A stretch of DNA of 64,000 nucleotides, taken from NCBI GenBank assembly GCA_017503105.1, contig JAFVTS010000028.1, forward strand, positions 124,001 through 188,000, in the 5' to 3' direction. The notes under the pieces are model-generated. The model saw nothing but the letters and a program-made list of their open reading frames with translations, was not told the DNA's origin and searched no databases. Below, one piece after another: positions 51,608 through 59,828 of this stretch. The translations under genes were made by a program, and so were the position numbers. Source of the stretch: Clostridia bacterium (lineage in GTDB: Bacteria > Bacillota > Clostridia > Oscillospirales > CAG-272). Numbering within the stretch: the first letter of the stretch is position 1; each line of letters begins with the position of its first letter.

Positions 51608-53533
51608 ATGATCGCACTTTCCGCATCCGATATAGGACTATCGTACGGTATGGACGTTATACTTAAAAATATATCTTTCTCCGTAAACGACGGCGATAGA
51701 GTCGGAGTCATAGGAGTAAACGGTGCGGGAAAGACCTCTCTTTTCCGCATAATAACAGGCAAAGAACGTGCCGACAGCGGCGCTGTATACATCCAAAAAG
51801 GACACACGGTCGGCATCCTTGAGCAAAACCCCGATCTTTCCGCACTTCCCGGTGAGATGACGTGCCTTGAATATATGTACACGGCGTTTGAGAGCTTGCT
51901 CTTACTCGAAGAGAAGATAGCGAGGACGGAAAGGGAGCTTGCGGAGGCGAAGGATGAGGACGAGATAAACCGTCTTTCGGTAAGGCTTGCTGAGGAGAAC
52001 CGCGTTTTCTGCGCGGAGGGCGGACTTGAGTTTCGCGGAAGATGCAGAAGTATGCTCCTGCGACTCGGCTTTGAAGAGGAGCTCGTTGAGCAAAAGATAC
52101 GCACGCTCTCGGGCGGTCAGTATACTCGCCTTTCACTTGCGAAGCTTCTGGCAACGGAGCCTGACATACTGATGCTCGACGAGCCGACGAACCATCTTGA
52201 CATCGACGCGCTCACGTGGCTTGAGGATTTCGTTGCCTCTTATAAAAAGACCGTACTTATAATCTCGCACGACAGATACTTCCTTGACAGAACGACCAAC
52301 AAGACTCTGCACCTGCAGGGCGGCGAAGCGAGGCTTTATAACGGCGGATATTCCGCCTGCAAGGAGCAAAGAGAGGCGGAGGCTGCGTCGCTTGAGAAGC
52401 GATATAAGGAGCAGCAAAAGGTCATAGAGAGAATAAAGGCAAATATAGAATTTCAGCGCAGATGCAACAGAGAGCACAACTTCGTTACGATACGCTCAAA
52501 GGAAAAGCAGCTTGAGAGAATGGAAAAGATCGAGCTTGCGCCGAAGGACCCGAAGAGCATTCGCCTTCAGTTCTCATCTCTTGAGGACAGCGCAAACGAC
52601 GTGCTTGAAGCGAAAGACGTTTCCTTCTCTTACGGTGCAAAGCCCCTTATCAAAAACCTCTCATTCTTAATAAAGAGATACGAAAGAGTCCTCTTTTTAG
52701 GAAAGAACGGATGCGGCAAATCCACGCTTATGAAGCTGATGAACTCTCTTCTCGTCCCTGCGGAGGGCAAGATAGTTCTCGGCTATAATATAAAGATAGG
52801 ATACTACGACCAAGAGAACCGCGGACTTTCGGAAAACAAGACCGTCTTTGGAGAAATGCGCGACGAGTACCCGGAAAAGACGGATCTTGAGTTAAGATCC
52901 ACTCTGGCGCTCTTCCTCTTCGACGCTGACGATTGCGAAAAGAGCGTTTCATCCCTTTCGGGCGGAGAAAGAGCGCGGCTGACGCTTGCAAAGCTCATTC
53001 TCAAAAAGGTCAACCTTCTCATAATGGACGAGCCGACGAACCACCTTGACATAAGCTCCGCCGAGGCGCTTGAAAACGCGCTTTTGGCATTCGACGGCAC
53101 GATAATCGCCGTTTCGCACGACAGATATTTCATAAACAAGCTTGCGACGCGCATAATCGAGCTTGACCCGATGCGCGAGCGCGGAATGCTCGATTACAGA
53201 CTTGAGGAATACGACGACGCCTTTGCGGAATATTTAAGGCTGAGAGAAATCAGACGCCTTGATATGGCGGCGCTCGAAAAGGAGCAAAAGGACAACTCCT
53301 CATCAAAGCAAAGCTACGAACAAAAAAAGCGCGAAGCTGCCGAAAAGCGCGCGCTCGAAAAGAAAATAGAACGCGCGAAGAAAAGGATAGAGGAGCTTGA
53401 AGCTGAAACCGAGGCGCTCGACGAGGAGCTCTTCGGAGAGGCGGCAAGCAATTACGTAAGAGCCGCCGAGATAGACAAGAGAAAATCGGAGATAGAGATA
53501 GAGCTGCTTGAGCTCTACGAGCTCGTTATGTAA
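51608..53533 (+). CDS. ABC-F family ATPase (YdiF/Uup-like)
   Basis: A 641-residue soluble protein with two ABC domains and no membrane segment, the ABC-F type that acts on ribosomes. Domain 1: GVNGAGKTSLF, LSGGQYTRLSLAKLL, MLDEPTNHLDI. The inter-domain linker (about 240-320) is charged and helical. Domain 2: GKNGCGKSTLM, LSGGERARLTLAKLI, MDEPTNHLDI. A C-terminal coiled coil (about 555-640) matches the Uup/YdiF type. It is more likely a translation factor than a dedicated resistance protein. AGAGAGGAAGAAAA precedes the ATG. Confidence 0.92.
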   Translation: MIALSASDIGLSYGMDVILKNISFSVNDGDRVGVIGVNGAGKTSLFRIITGKERADSGAVYIQKGHTVGILEQNPDLSALPGEMTCLEYMYTAFESLLLLEEKIARTERELAEAKDEDEINRLSVRLAEENRVFCAEGGLEFRGRCRSMLLRLGFEEELVEQKIRTLSGGQYTRLSLAKLLATEPDILMLDEPTNHLDIDALTWLEDFVASYKKTVLIISHDRYFLDRTTNKTLHLQGGEARLYNGGYSACKEQREAEAASLEKRYKEQQKVIERIKANIEFQRRCNREHNFVTIRSKEKQLERMEKIELAPKDPKSIRLQFSSLEDSANDVLEAKDVSFSYGAKPLIKNLSFLIKRYERVLFLGKNGCGKSTLMKLMNSLLVPAEGKIVLGYNIKIGYYDQENRGLSENKTVFGEMRDEYPEKTDLELRSTLALFLFDADDCEKSVSSLSGGERARLTLAKLILKKVNLLIMDEPTNHLDISSAEALENALLAFDGTIIAVSHDRYFINKLATRIIELDPMRERGMLDYRLEEYDDAFAEYLRLREIRRLDMAALEKEQKDNSSSKQSYEQKKREAAEKRALEKKIERAKKRIEELEAETEALDEELFGEAASNYVRAAEIDKRKSEIEIELLELYELVM

Positions 53534-53565
53534 TTTTAAAAAGCTTATATAATATATAATAAATG

Positions 53566-53595
53566 AAAGAAACGGATCAGTCCGTTTCTTTTTTT
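53566..53595 (+). terminator. Terminator after the ABC-F gene
   Basis: AAAGAAACGGA (53566-53576), loop TCAG, TCCGTTTCTTT (53581-53591) and a T-run. It marks the end of the chromosomal part before the prophage. Confidence 0.92.
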
Positions 53596-53764
53596 GTTGA
53601 GTTTTTGTACATAATGCACAGTTTTTCAAGTCAAAAACGCCATTCTTTTGGAAGTCAACCATACTTACAGACACTGCGGTCTTGTTATATAATGAAAATG
53701 CCGAAGGGATCAGAGCGGTCCGGAACGCAAGCGACCCCAAGGCAAAGAAAAGGCGGTGAGGTTA

Positions 53765-54109
53765 ATGGCAAGAGGAAAAGGGCGAGCAAAATACTCGGCA
53801 AAGCTCCCCGAAAAAATGTATTCATATTTCAGTTCATTCCAAGACCCCGGGGCTCCGAGCTTCAATAAATTTGCAAGAAGCATCGGCGTTACCGTCGGGG
53901 ATCTTGAGAGATTCAGAAAGCACAGGGAATTCGAAGAAGCGTGGCGCGAATGCGGCGAGATCCGAAGAGATTATCTTATTGACTGTGCGCTTACAAAGCG
54001 GCACGATTCCTCTTTTTCCAAATTTATCATTCAATACGAAGAGGACGCGGAAAAGCTTCGGGATGAAAACGACGGAATTTCTGTTACTCTTGAGGTGATT
54101 GAAAAATGA
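53765..54109 (+). CDS. Phage terminase small subunit-like protein
   Basis: A 114-residue basic-to-mixed helical protein. FNKFARSIGVTVGDLERFRK has a helix-turn-helix look, and REFEEAWRECGEIRRDYLID plus HDSSFSKFIIQYE follow the pattern of small terminase subunits that recognise phage DNA. It starts at ATG 53765 after GGTGAGG and overlaps the large subunit by four bases (ATGA). Assignment rests on these features and on position; homology was not tested. Confidence 0.75.
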   Translation: MARGKGRAKYSAKLPEKMYSYFSSFQDPGAPSFNKFARSIGVTVGDLERFRKHREFEEAWRECGEIRRDYLIDCALTKRHDSSFSKFIIQYEEDAEKLRDENDGISVTLEVIEK

Positions 54110-55467
54110 ATATCAGGCTTGCCGTTACCAAAAAGCAAAAGCGCTTCATTGACGCGGGGCAGTCCGAGGTCCTTTTCGGTGGAGCGGCGGGCGGCGGAAA
54201 ATCCTACGGACAGATGGCGGATGCGCTCATCTTTGCTCTCCTATATCCCACATCAAAGCAGCTCGTGTTAAGGCGCACCTTTGCGGAGCTTGAAAAGTCG
54301 CTCATAAGAACGAGTCTTTCACTCTTTCCGCGCCAGATATACTCGTTTAACTCGTCGACTCATACCGGAAAATTCAAGAACGGTTCGATAATAGATTTCG
54401 GATACTGTGCCGCAGAGACGGACGTATACCAGTATCAGTCGGCGGAATACGACGTAATACGCTTTGACGAGCTGACGCACTTCACGAAGGAGCAGTACGT
54501 CTATCTCATATCGAGAGTCAGAGGTGCAAACTCTTTTCCGAAGCAGATAAAATCATCTACGAACCCCGGGGGCGTGGGACACGGTTGGGTGAAGGAACGA
54601 TTCGTCGACCCCGCCCCGAAGAACAGCGAATTTCTCGGGGATGACGGGCTCACGAGGATTTTCATTCCCTCCCTGCTTGACGATAATTCCTTCCTTATGT
54701 CCAAGGACCCGAAATACAAGGAAAGACTGCTCGCCCTTCCCGAGCGCGAAAGACGCGCTCTGCTCTTTGGAGATTGGGATATTTTCGAAGGTCAGTATTT
54801 CACCGAGTTTAACAGAGATACGCACGTCATCGAGCCGTTTGAGATACCGCGCGAGTGGAGAAGGTACAGAACGATAGACTACGGTCTTGACAGGCTTGCC
54901 TGCCTTTGGATAGCAGCGGACCCTGACGGAGTTTTCTACCTTTACAGAGAGTATTGCGAGTCAAATCTGCCGATAAGTGCCGCCGCGAGCGGAATACTTG
55001 AGCGCACTCCGAAAAACGAAGAGATCTACGCGACTCTGGCGCCTCCCGATCTTTGGTCAAGAAGCCAGGAGAGCGGACGAAGCAAGGCAGAGCTCTTCTC
55101 GGAATACGGAGTGAATTTCACTAAGACATCAAACGACCGAGAGGCGGGGTGGCTTGCCGTAAAGGAGCTTTTATGCGACACGGGTAGGGGCGTACGCTTA
55201 AAAATATTCTCTACCTGCACCGAGATAATCCGCACCCTTCCCGCCCTTTTGCGCGACAAACTGCGTCCGACGGACTGCTCCACGGAGCCGCACGAAATAA
55301 CGCACGCCCCCGACGCTCTGCGCGGCTTCGCCATATTCAGAGCAAGACCGAATGCCGTCGCCAAGGCGGGGCGTACCCTTTGGAGCGAGGATATGTGGGA
55401 GGATTATTACGCCGCCGACGAAGAAGAGAAAAAATACTTAAAACGCAAATATGGAGAACCGATTTGA
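54106..55467 (+). CDS. Phage terminase large subunit
   Basis: DNA-packaging motor, 453 residues. Walker A FGGAAGGGKS (24-33), Walker B YDVIRFDEL (115-123), coupling motif STNPGGVGHGWVKERF (about 150-165), and a C-terminal RNase H-like nuclease with RTIDYGLD (about 256-263), plus acidic residues at HAPDALRGFA. The two-domain layout is complete. It overlaps the small subunit by four bases and the portal by four. Confidence 0.94.
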   Translation: MNIRLAVTKKQKRFIDAGQSEVLFGGAAGGGKSYGQMADALIFALLYPTSKQLVLRRTFAELEKSLIRTSLSLFPRQIYSFNSSTHTGKFKNGSIIDFGYCAAETDVYQYQSAEYDVIRFDELTHFTKEQYVYLISRVRGANSFPKQIKSSTNPGGVGHGWVKERFVDPAPKNSEFLGDDGLTRIFIPSLLDDNSFLMSKDPKYKERLLALPERERRALLFGDWDIFEGQYFTEFNRDTHVIEPFEIPREWRRYRTIDYGLDRLACLWIAADPDGVFYLYREYCESNLPISAAASGILERTPKNEEIYATLAPPDLWSRSQESGRSKAELFSEYGVNFTKTSNDREAGWLAVKELLCDTGRGVRLKIFSTCTEIIRTLPALLRDKLRPTDCSTEPHEITHAPDALRGFAIFRARPNAVAKAGRTLWSEDMWEDYYAADEEEKKYLKRKYGEPI

Positions 55468-57260
55468 AAACTAATATCAAAGATCAAAGTACAAGGCTTG
55501 CCTTTTTTGAGGACCTTTACGAAAACGCGAAGCTTGCGGTGTCCGAAAGGCTTTCCGAGCTTGATAAATATATGCGTCAGTACAAAGGCTCCCTCGAAAT
55601 TGACGGCAGCACCACCGAGGCTCTGACGGTAAGAAATATAACCTACGAAATAATCGAGAGCCAGATTTCCTCGGACATTCCCACGAGCAAGATAGACCCG
55701 TATACTTACAGCGAGCGGCAGTCAAAAAACGCTCACACGGCGGAAAGGCTTTGCTCTGCCGTGCACTCACACCTTCCGTTTGATAAAATGAACGATCTTG
55801 ACGAGCGTTACACGTACATTTACGGCGGAAGCGTTTGGCTCGTGGAGTGGAACAACGCTGTAAGAGTGGGAAACGAGCTCGGAGGAGTGGAGGTGCACTG
55901 CATATCTCCGAAGAACTTCATTCCCGAGCCCGGCATCAACGAAATTGACGATATGGAATACTGCTTCCTGCGTTTCACGTCAACGAGAAGCGAGCTTATG
56001 CGCCGTTACGATGTGAGCGAGGAGGACTCGGCGCTTTTGGAATGTGAATATTCCTACGGTGACGGTGGCGAGGATTCCGACGCCGTTTCGGTCATAATAT
56101 GCTTCTATAAGGATGAGTTGGGAGAGATAGGCAGATACGTCTTCTCGGGCAAGGTCGAGCTTTCCTACATCAGCTCATACTACAAAAGGAAGACACGGAT
56201 CTGCAAAAAATGCCATCTTGCGGAAGGGATATGCTCCTGCGAGGCGCCGACGTTTGAAAAAGAAAACCAGCTCTTTGAGCTTGTGGACAAGGACACGCTT
56301 TCAAGACACGGTAAAAAATCCGACAAAAGCGTCCTCGTACCGTACTTCACACCGAAGCACTTCCCTATCGTCATAAGAAAGAACACGAGCACGGAGGACT
56401 CGGTGCTCGGTCAGTCGGACTGCGAATTCATCCGCCCGGAGCAGCAGGCGATCAACAAGGTAGAGTCGCGTATCCTGCAAAAGCTCCTTCGCTCGGGGAT
56501 AACGCCCGTTATGCCCGAGGACGCGAGTGTCTCGCTCGGAAATTCCGTCTTCGGTCAGGTAATAAAAATGAAGCCCGGAGAAAGTCTCGGACAATACGGA
56601 AAGATCGACACGACGCCCAACATATCTCAGGATATAGAAGAAGCGGACAGGCTCTACGATCACGCAAAGAGGACGCTCGGAATTTCCGACGCGTACCAGG
56701 GAATCGACACGAGCCTCAACGAATCGGGCGTAGCGAAAAGGCTGAGAATATCTCAGGCAAACAGCCGACTTGAATCCAAAAGGCGGATGAAATACGCGGC
56801 GTACGCCGATATTGACAGGCTCATATTCGAGCACTATCTCGCTTTCGCTGACGAGCCGAGGGAGATGTCGTATAAGGATGCGTACGGAGAAGTTCATTCC
56901 GAGACCTTCTGCCGTTACGATTTTCTTGAATATAACGAGGGACTCGGAGAATTCTACTACGATGACGCCTATCTTTTCACAGTAGACCTGAACGACGGCA
57001 GCGAATACCAAAGAGAAGCTCTTTGGGAGCGCAACCTTTCGAATCTCACCTCAGGGACACTCGGAGACCCCGCAAGTCCCATCACGCTCCTCAGATATTG
57101 GCAAAGCCAAGAAAGAGCTCACTACCCTTACGCGAGGGAAAACGTAGAATATTTCCAAAGCATCGTTAAGGAAAAAAACGATCATCAGAATAACAAAGGA
57201 GAAGAAAATGCAAAAGAAGAAGAACACAGCCGATCCGTGCTCGGCATACAGAAATCTTGA
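55464..57260 (+). CDS. Phage portal protein
   Basis: A 598-residue portal, the dodecameric ring through which DNA enters the head. Recognised by order (right after TerL), length, and blocks RLCSAVHSHLPFDKM, IYGGSVWLVEWNN, YCFLRFTSTRSELMRRYD, IRPEQQAINKVESRILQKL, GISDAYQGIDTSLNESGVAK. A cysteine cluster CKKCHLAEGICSC (about 247-260, C-x2-C-x6-C-x-C) looks like a small zinc site and is unusual in portals. It starts with TTG 55464 in the overlap TTGA, with GGAGA six bases upstream; there is no good ATG until 36 codons later. Confidence 0.85.
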   Translation: MKTNIKDQSTRLAFFEDLYENAKLAVSERLSELDKYMRQYKGSLEIDGSTTEALTVRNITYEIIESQISSDIPTSKIDPYTYSERQSKNAHTAERLCSAVHSHLPFDKMNDLDERYTYIYGGSVWLVEWNNAVRVGNELGGVEVHCISPKNFIPEPGINEIDDMEYCFLRFTSTRSELMRRYDVSEEDSALLECEYSYGDGGEDSDAVSVIICFYKDELGEIGRYVFSGKVELSYISSYYKRKTRICKKCHLAEGICSCEAPTFEKENQLFELVDKDTLSRHGKKSDKSVLVPYFTPKHFPIVIRKNTSTEDSVLGQSDCEFIRPEQQAINKVESRILQKLLRSGITPVMPEDASVSLGNSVFGQVIKMKPGESLGQYGKIDTTPNISQDIEEADRLYDHAKRTLGISDAYQGIDTSLNESGVAKRLRISQANSRLESKRRMKYAAYADIDRLIFEHYLAFADEPREMSYKDAYGEVHSETFCRYDFLEYNEGLGEFYYDDAYLFTVDLNDGSEYQREALWERNLSNLTSGTLGDPASPITLLRYWQSQERAHYPYARENVEYFQSIVKEKNDHQNNKGEENAKEEEHSRSVLGIQKS

Positions 57261-57357
57261 CACGGGTATGTCACGGGCACCTAAGAAAAGCGACTCGTCC
57301 CCCAAGGGCGTGAAAACCGTTACAGAGGGCGACCTGCGCGCACCGAAGGGGAGGTGA
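57208..57357 (+). CDS. Small 49-residue phage protein overlapping the portal end
   Basis: ATG 57208 is preceded by AAAGGAGAAGAAA, a strong ribosome binding site, and the frame runs to TGA 57355-57357. The protein is highly basic and low in complexity: MQKKKNTADPCSAYRNLDTG, then a Lys/Ser/Pro-rich tail ending LRAPKGR. The first 53 bases lie inside the portal gene in another frame. Function unknown; capsid-associated or DNA-binding is possible given the charge. Confidence 0.65.
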   Translation: MQKKKNTADPCSAYRNLDTGMSRAPKKSDSSPKGVKTVTEGDLRAPKGR

Positions 57358-57365
57358 TATTTAAA

Positions 57366-57791
57366 GTGGAAGAATTAAACGAAAAGGAAGCCGAGATCCT
57401 CTCCCCCGAAGAAAGCGAACAAGCGACTCGGAATCTAGAGGAAGGCGCCCCTGTTGCCGAAGGCTTCGATATCGCCGCCGAGGAAGAGTGCCTGCACGCT
57501 CAGTTCCTTGGCACGGAGGGCAAAAGTCTCTCGGAGCTTGTGAATGAAAAGCGGTATATTGAACTCAGAACACTCGGGCTTGACACGAAAGAGGCTTTCC
57601 GCGCTACGGCAAAAAGAGACGAGCGCACCTACGATAACCGCTCTCATTTAAGTGCAAGCGTTATGAGAAGCGTTCACGCTCCGAGCACCGCAATGAGCCA
57701 GGCGGAGCTTAGCGAAGCGAGAGAACTCTTCGGAGGAATGTCGGACGAAGAGATAAGAAATCTATACCAAAAGGTTACAAAACAAAGATAA
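57366..57791 (+). CDS. Phage scaffold-like protein between portal and capsid
   Basis: A 141-residue acidic, helical protein. GGAGGTGAT (57351-57359) is a near-perfect ribosome binding site eight bases before GTG 57366, so I start there and not at the GTG inside that site (57354). Position between portal and major capsid, acidic N-terminus (EELNEKEAEILSPEESEQ) and a basic C-terminal helix (SDEEIRNLYQKVTKQR) suit a scaffolding protein. No specific family is recognised. Confidence 0.65.
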   Translation: MEELNEKEAEILSPEESEQATRNLEEGAPVAEGFDIAAEEECLHAQFLGTEGKSLSELVNEKRYIELRTLGLDTKEAFRATAKRDERTYDNRSHLSASVMRSVHAPSTAMSQAELSEARELFGGMSDEEIRNLYQKVTKQR

Positions 57792-57817
57792 TTTTCTAAA
57801 AAGAAAGGAAAGAAATA

Positions 57818-58876
57818 ATGATAATTTATTCTAAGAATTCAAGCCTTGCACCCGGAGCCGTAGGCAAGCTTGAAACTCCCATTAAAATGATAATCGAGCA
57901 CGAGAGCGACCTGCTCACCAAGAAGGGGGGCGTTTGCGATTGGCTCTTCAACGTCGAAAAGAGCAACAAGTTCGGCGAAACCATTATAGGTCAGAACGAC
58001 TTTGACGTTTTCGGCGCGACGGAAGAGGGGGCTGCCGCCGAGCAGGACACCGTTGCCGATACGTATAAGAAGTTCATCGAGCACATCCAGTTTATGAAGG
58101 AATTCGTGATCAGCGCACAGATGATGGAGGACGCAAACTACGGTATAGCAAGCGACGCGAAGCGCAGAGCGGAAAACTTTGCAAGAGCGTATTACAAGAC
58201 CGTCAACAAGATCTGCGAGACTGCGCTCTTCAGCGCAACGAACGACTCCGTCGATTTTGCGGGAACGAGAATAGACCTTACGACCTCCGACGATCTTCCC
58301 CTCTTCAATTCATCTCACGTCTGGGGCTCGGATAATACCCCTTCGGCGAATACGGGAACGCAATCCAACTATTTCGCGGGCAAGCTCTTCGGCACGAGCG
58401 GCGCGCCCTCTACCGAGGCGTTTGAGGAAATTCTCAGCGCGTCGTCTATGAAGCTCAGAAATATGAAGGACGAAAACGGCGATCCGCTCGGATACTCGGG
58501 CGACACCGTGATCCTCCCGGGCAACCGCCCCGCTCTTGAATCGGTAGTAAAGAAGACCTGCGGTTCGCTCGGCTCGCTCGGCAACGGCTACAACGACATC
58601 AACCTCCACTTCGGCAATTGGAACGTGGTAGTCCTTCCCGGCTGGCAGGCAAGCGATGACAGATTTATGATAATGTCGAGCGAGGCTAACAAAAACCTTG
58701 CGGGCAATATGTTCTTCAACCGCGTGCCTCTCACCGTGACCAACTGGGTGGATCATCACACGGGCAATTACATCTGGAACGGCAGATGCCGCTTCGGCGT
58801 CGGCTTCGGAACCTACAAGCACATAATCCTCGTTGCGGCGAACAGCGAAAGCGCAGCGGGAGCAAGCTCGTTCTGA
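57818..58876 (+). CDS. Phage major capsid protein
   Basis: A 352-residue protein with a HK97-like profile by eye: N-arm, E-loop region (DFDVFGATEEGAAAEQDTVA), spine helix (MMEDANYGIASDAKRRAENF), and P- and A-domain pieces (LPLFNSSHVWGSDNT, GDTVILPGNRPALE, HFGNWNVVVLPGW, NMFFNRVPLTVTNWVDHHTG). AAGAAAGGAAAGAAATA precedes the ATG. No protease gene is nearby, so maturation may be cleavage-independent. Position after scaffold supports the call. Confidence 0.85.
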   Translation: MIIYSKNSSLAPGAVGKLETPIKMIIEHESDLLTKKGGVCDWLFNVEKSNKFGETIIGQNDFDVFGATEEGAAAEQDTVADTYKKFIEHIQFMKEFVISAQMMEDANYGIASDAKRRAENFARAYYKTVNKICETALFSATNDSVDFAGTRIDLTTSDDLPLFNSSHVWGSDNTPSANTGTQSNYFAGKLFGTSGAPSTEAFEEILSASSMKLRNMKDENGDPLGYSGDTVILPGNRPALESVVKKTCGSLGSLGNGYNDINLHFGNWNVVVLPGWQASDDRFMIMSSEANKNLAGNMFFNRVPLTVTNWVDHHTGNYIWNGRCRFGVGFGTYKHIILVAANSESAAGASSF

Positions 58877-58900
58877 TAATGACCGTCAAAACGCTAAAAT

Positions 58901-58958
58901 GAGGGAAGCCCTCTCTTCCCTCTTCGGGCTGCCTCCGCTAAAACTCGTGGGCAGCCCG
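58901..58958 (+). terminator. Tandem hairpins after the capsid gene
   Basis: GAGGGAAG/CTTCCCTC (58901-58922) and CGGGCTGCC/GGCAGCCCG (58925-58958) stand side by side with no T-run after them. They may attenuate downstream transcription or stabilise the capsid mRNA. Confidence 0.65.
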
Positions 58959-58988
58959 ATTTGAAAAACTTAGAAAGGATGATACAAA

Positions 58989-59828
58989 ATGACAGTAAAA
59001 GAACTATCGTCAGCCGTAAAAAGTCTTACGGAAAAATACGATTACTTTGACGAGGAGGCCTTTATCTCGGCTGCGGGAATAGCTCTCGGAGCGATCTTCT
59101 CGGATATGCATTCCGTTGGCAGGGCGTCGTTTTTCCTGAGCGCTCCGAAAATTATGCGCCATATTGAAGAAATACGCCACAAAGCAAATGAGATCGAGCG
59201 CATACCCCTTTGCGGCAAGGCGTACAGTATGACGGTTTTCGGCTCGGGACGGATAGACGTCAGAGATAAAGAGAGCTCAAGTTCACACAGCATCGACGGT
59301 AGGGGAACGGTGATAAGAGGCTTTATTTTCGGAGAGGGCTTTCTTGAAATATCCGGAAAAACAGCCTTTACCGTACGGAATATCGCTTTCTTTTCGGAAA
59401 GGGAGAGCACGCGCATCGAGGATATACCAGTCCTCGGAAAGAAGCGCCGCGTCAATATCAACGACCTTATCGACGATTTTTCACGCGCTATCACCTACCC
59501 CGCCGACGCGGACGGAGCACCTCTTGGCGATATAACGATCGAAAACGAATACCTCGTCTGTCCGAAAAACTTTTCAGGTGAGGTGCATTTTTCCTACAAA
59601 AGAAGAGCTCCGAAAATCAGCCTTGACGTTCCCGACTTTGAGATACCCGTTATCCCCGAAGCGCAAACACCGCTCGTTCTCCTGACGGCGGCGTATATGA
59701 TAGGAGATGCGGAGAGCGATACCGCCGAGATGCTCCTTAAAGAGTACAGGAGAAGCGTCGGATCGTTTTCGAAGTCTTGCCTCGGATCGTTTTCGGATAA
59801 ATACTTTGATACTACGGGGTGGGCGTAA
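58989..59828 (+). CDS. Phage head-completion/connector-like protein
   Basis: A 279-residue protein without a recognised family. N-terminal helices (LSSAVKSLTEKYDYFDEEAF) are followed by a beta-rich middle (RIPLCGKAYSMTVFGSGRID, IRGFIFGEGFLEISG) and a C-terminal helical part (PLVLLTAAYMIGDAESDTAE) that recalls head-tail adaptors. It sits just after the capsid gene and one base before the next. AAAGGATGATACAAA precedes the ATG. Adaptor role is inferred from position. Confidence 0.6.
   Translation: MTVKELSSAVKSLTEKYDYFDEEAFISAAGIALGAIFSDMHSVGRASFFLSAPKIMRHIEEIRHKANEIERIPLCGKAYSMTVFGSGRIDVRDKESSSSHSIDGRGTVIRGFIFGEGFLEISGKTAFTVRNIAFFSERESTRIEDIPVLGKKRRVNINDLIDDFSRAITYPADADGAPLGDITIENEYLVCPKNFSGEVHFSYKRRAPKISLDVPDFEIPVIPEAQTPLVLLTAAYMIGDAESDTAEMLLKEYRRSVGSFSKSCLGSFSDKYFDTTGWA

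Noticed and set aside
53534..53764. Prophage attachment site
   Set aside because: No direct repeat to another part of the window and no integrase; the other end lies outside the window.
53563..53868. 101-codon open frame at the left edge of the prophage
   Set aside because: It lacks a good ribosome binding site, overlaps a terminator and the terminase gene in another frame, and translates to an unlikely protein.
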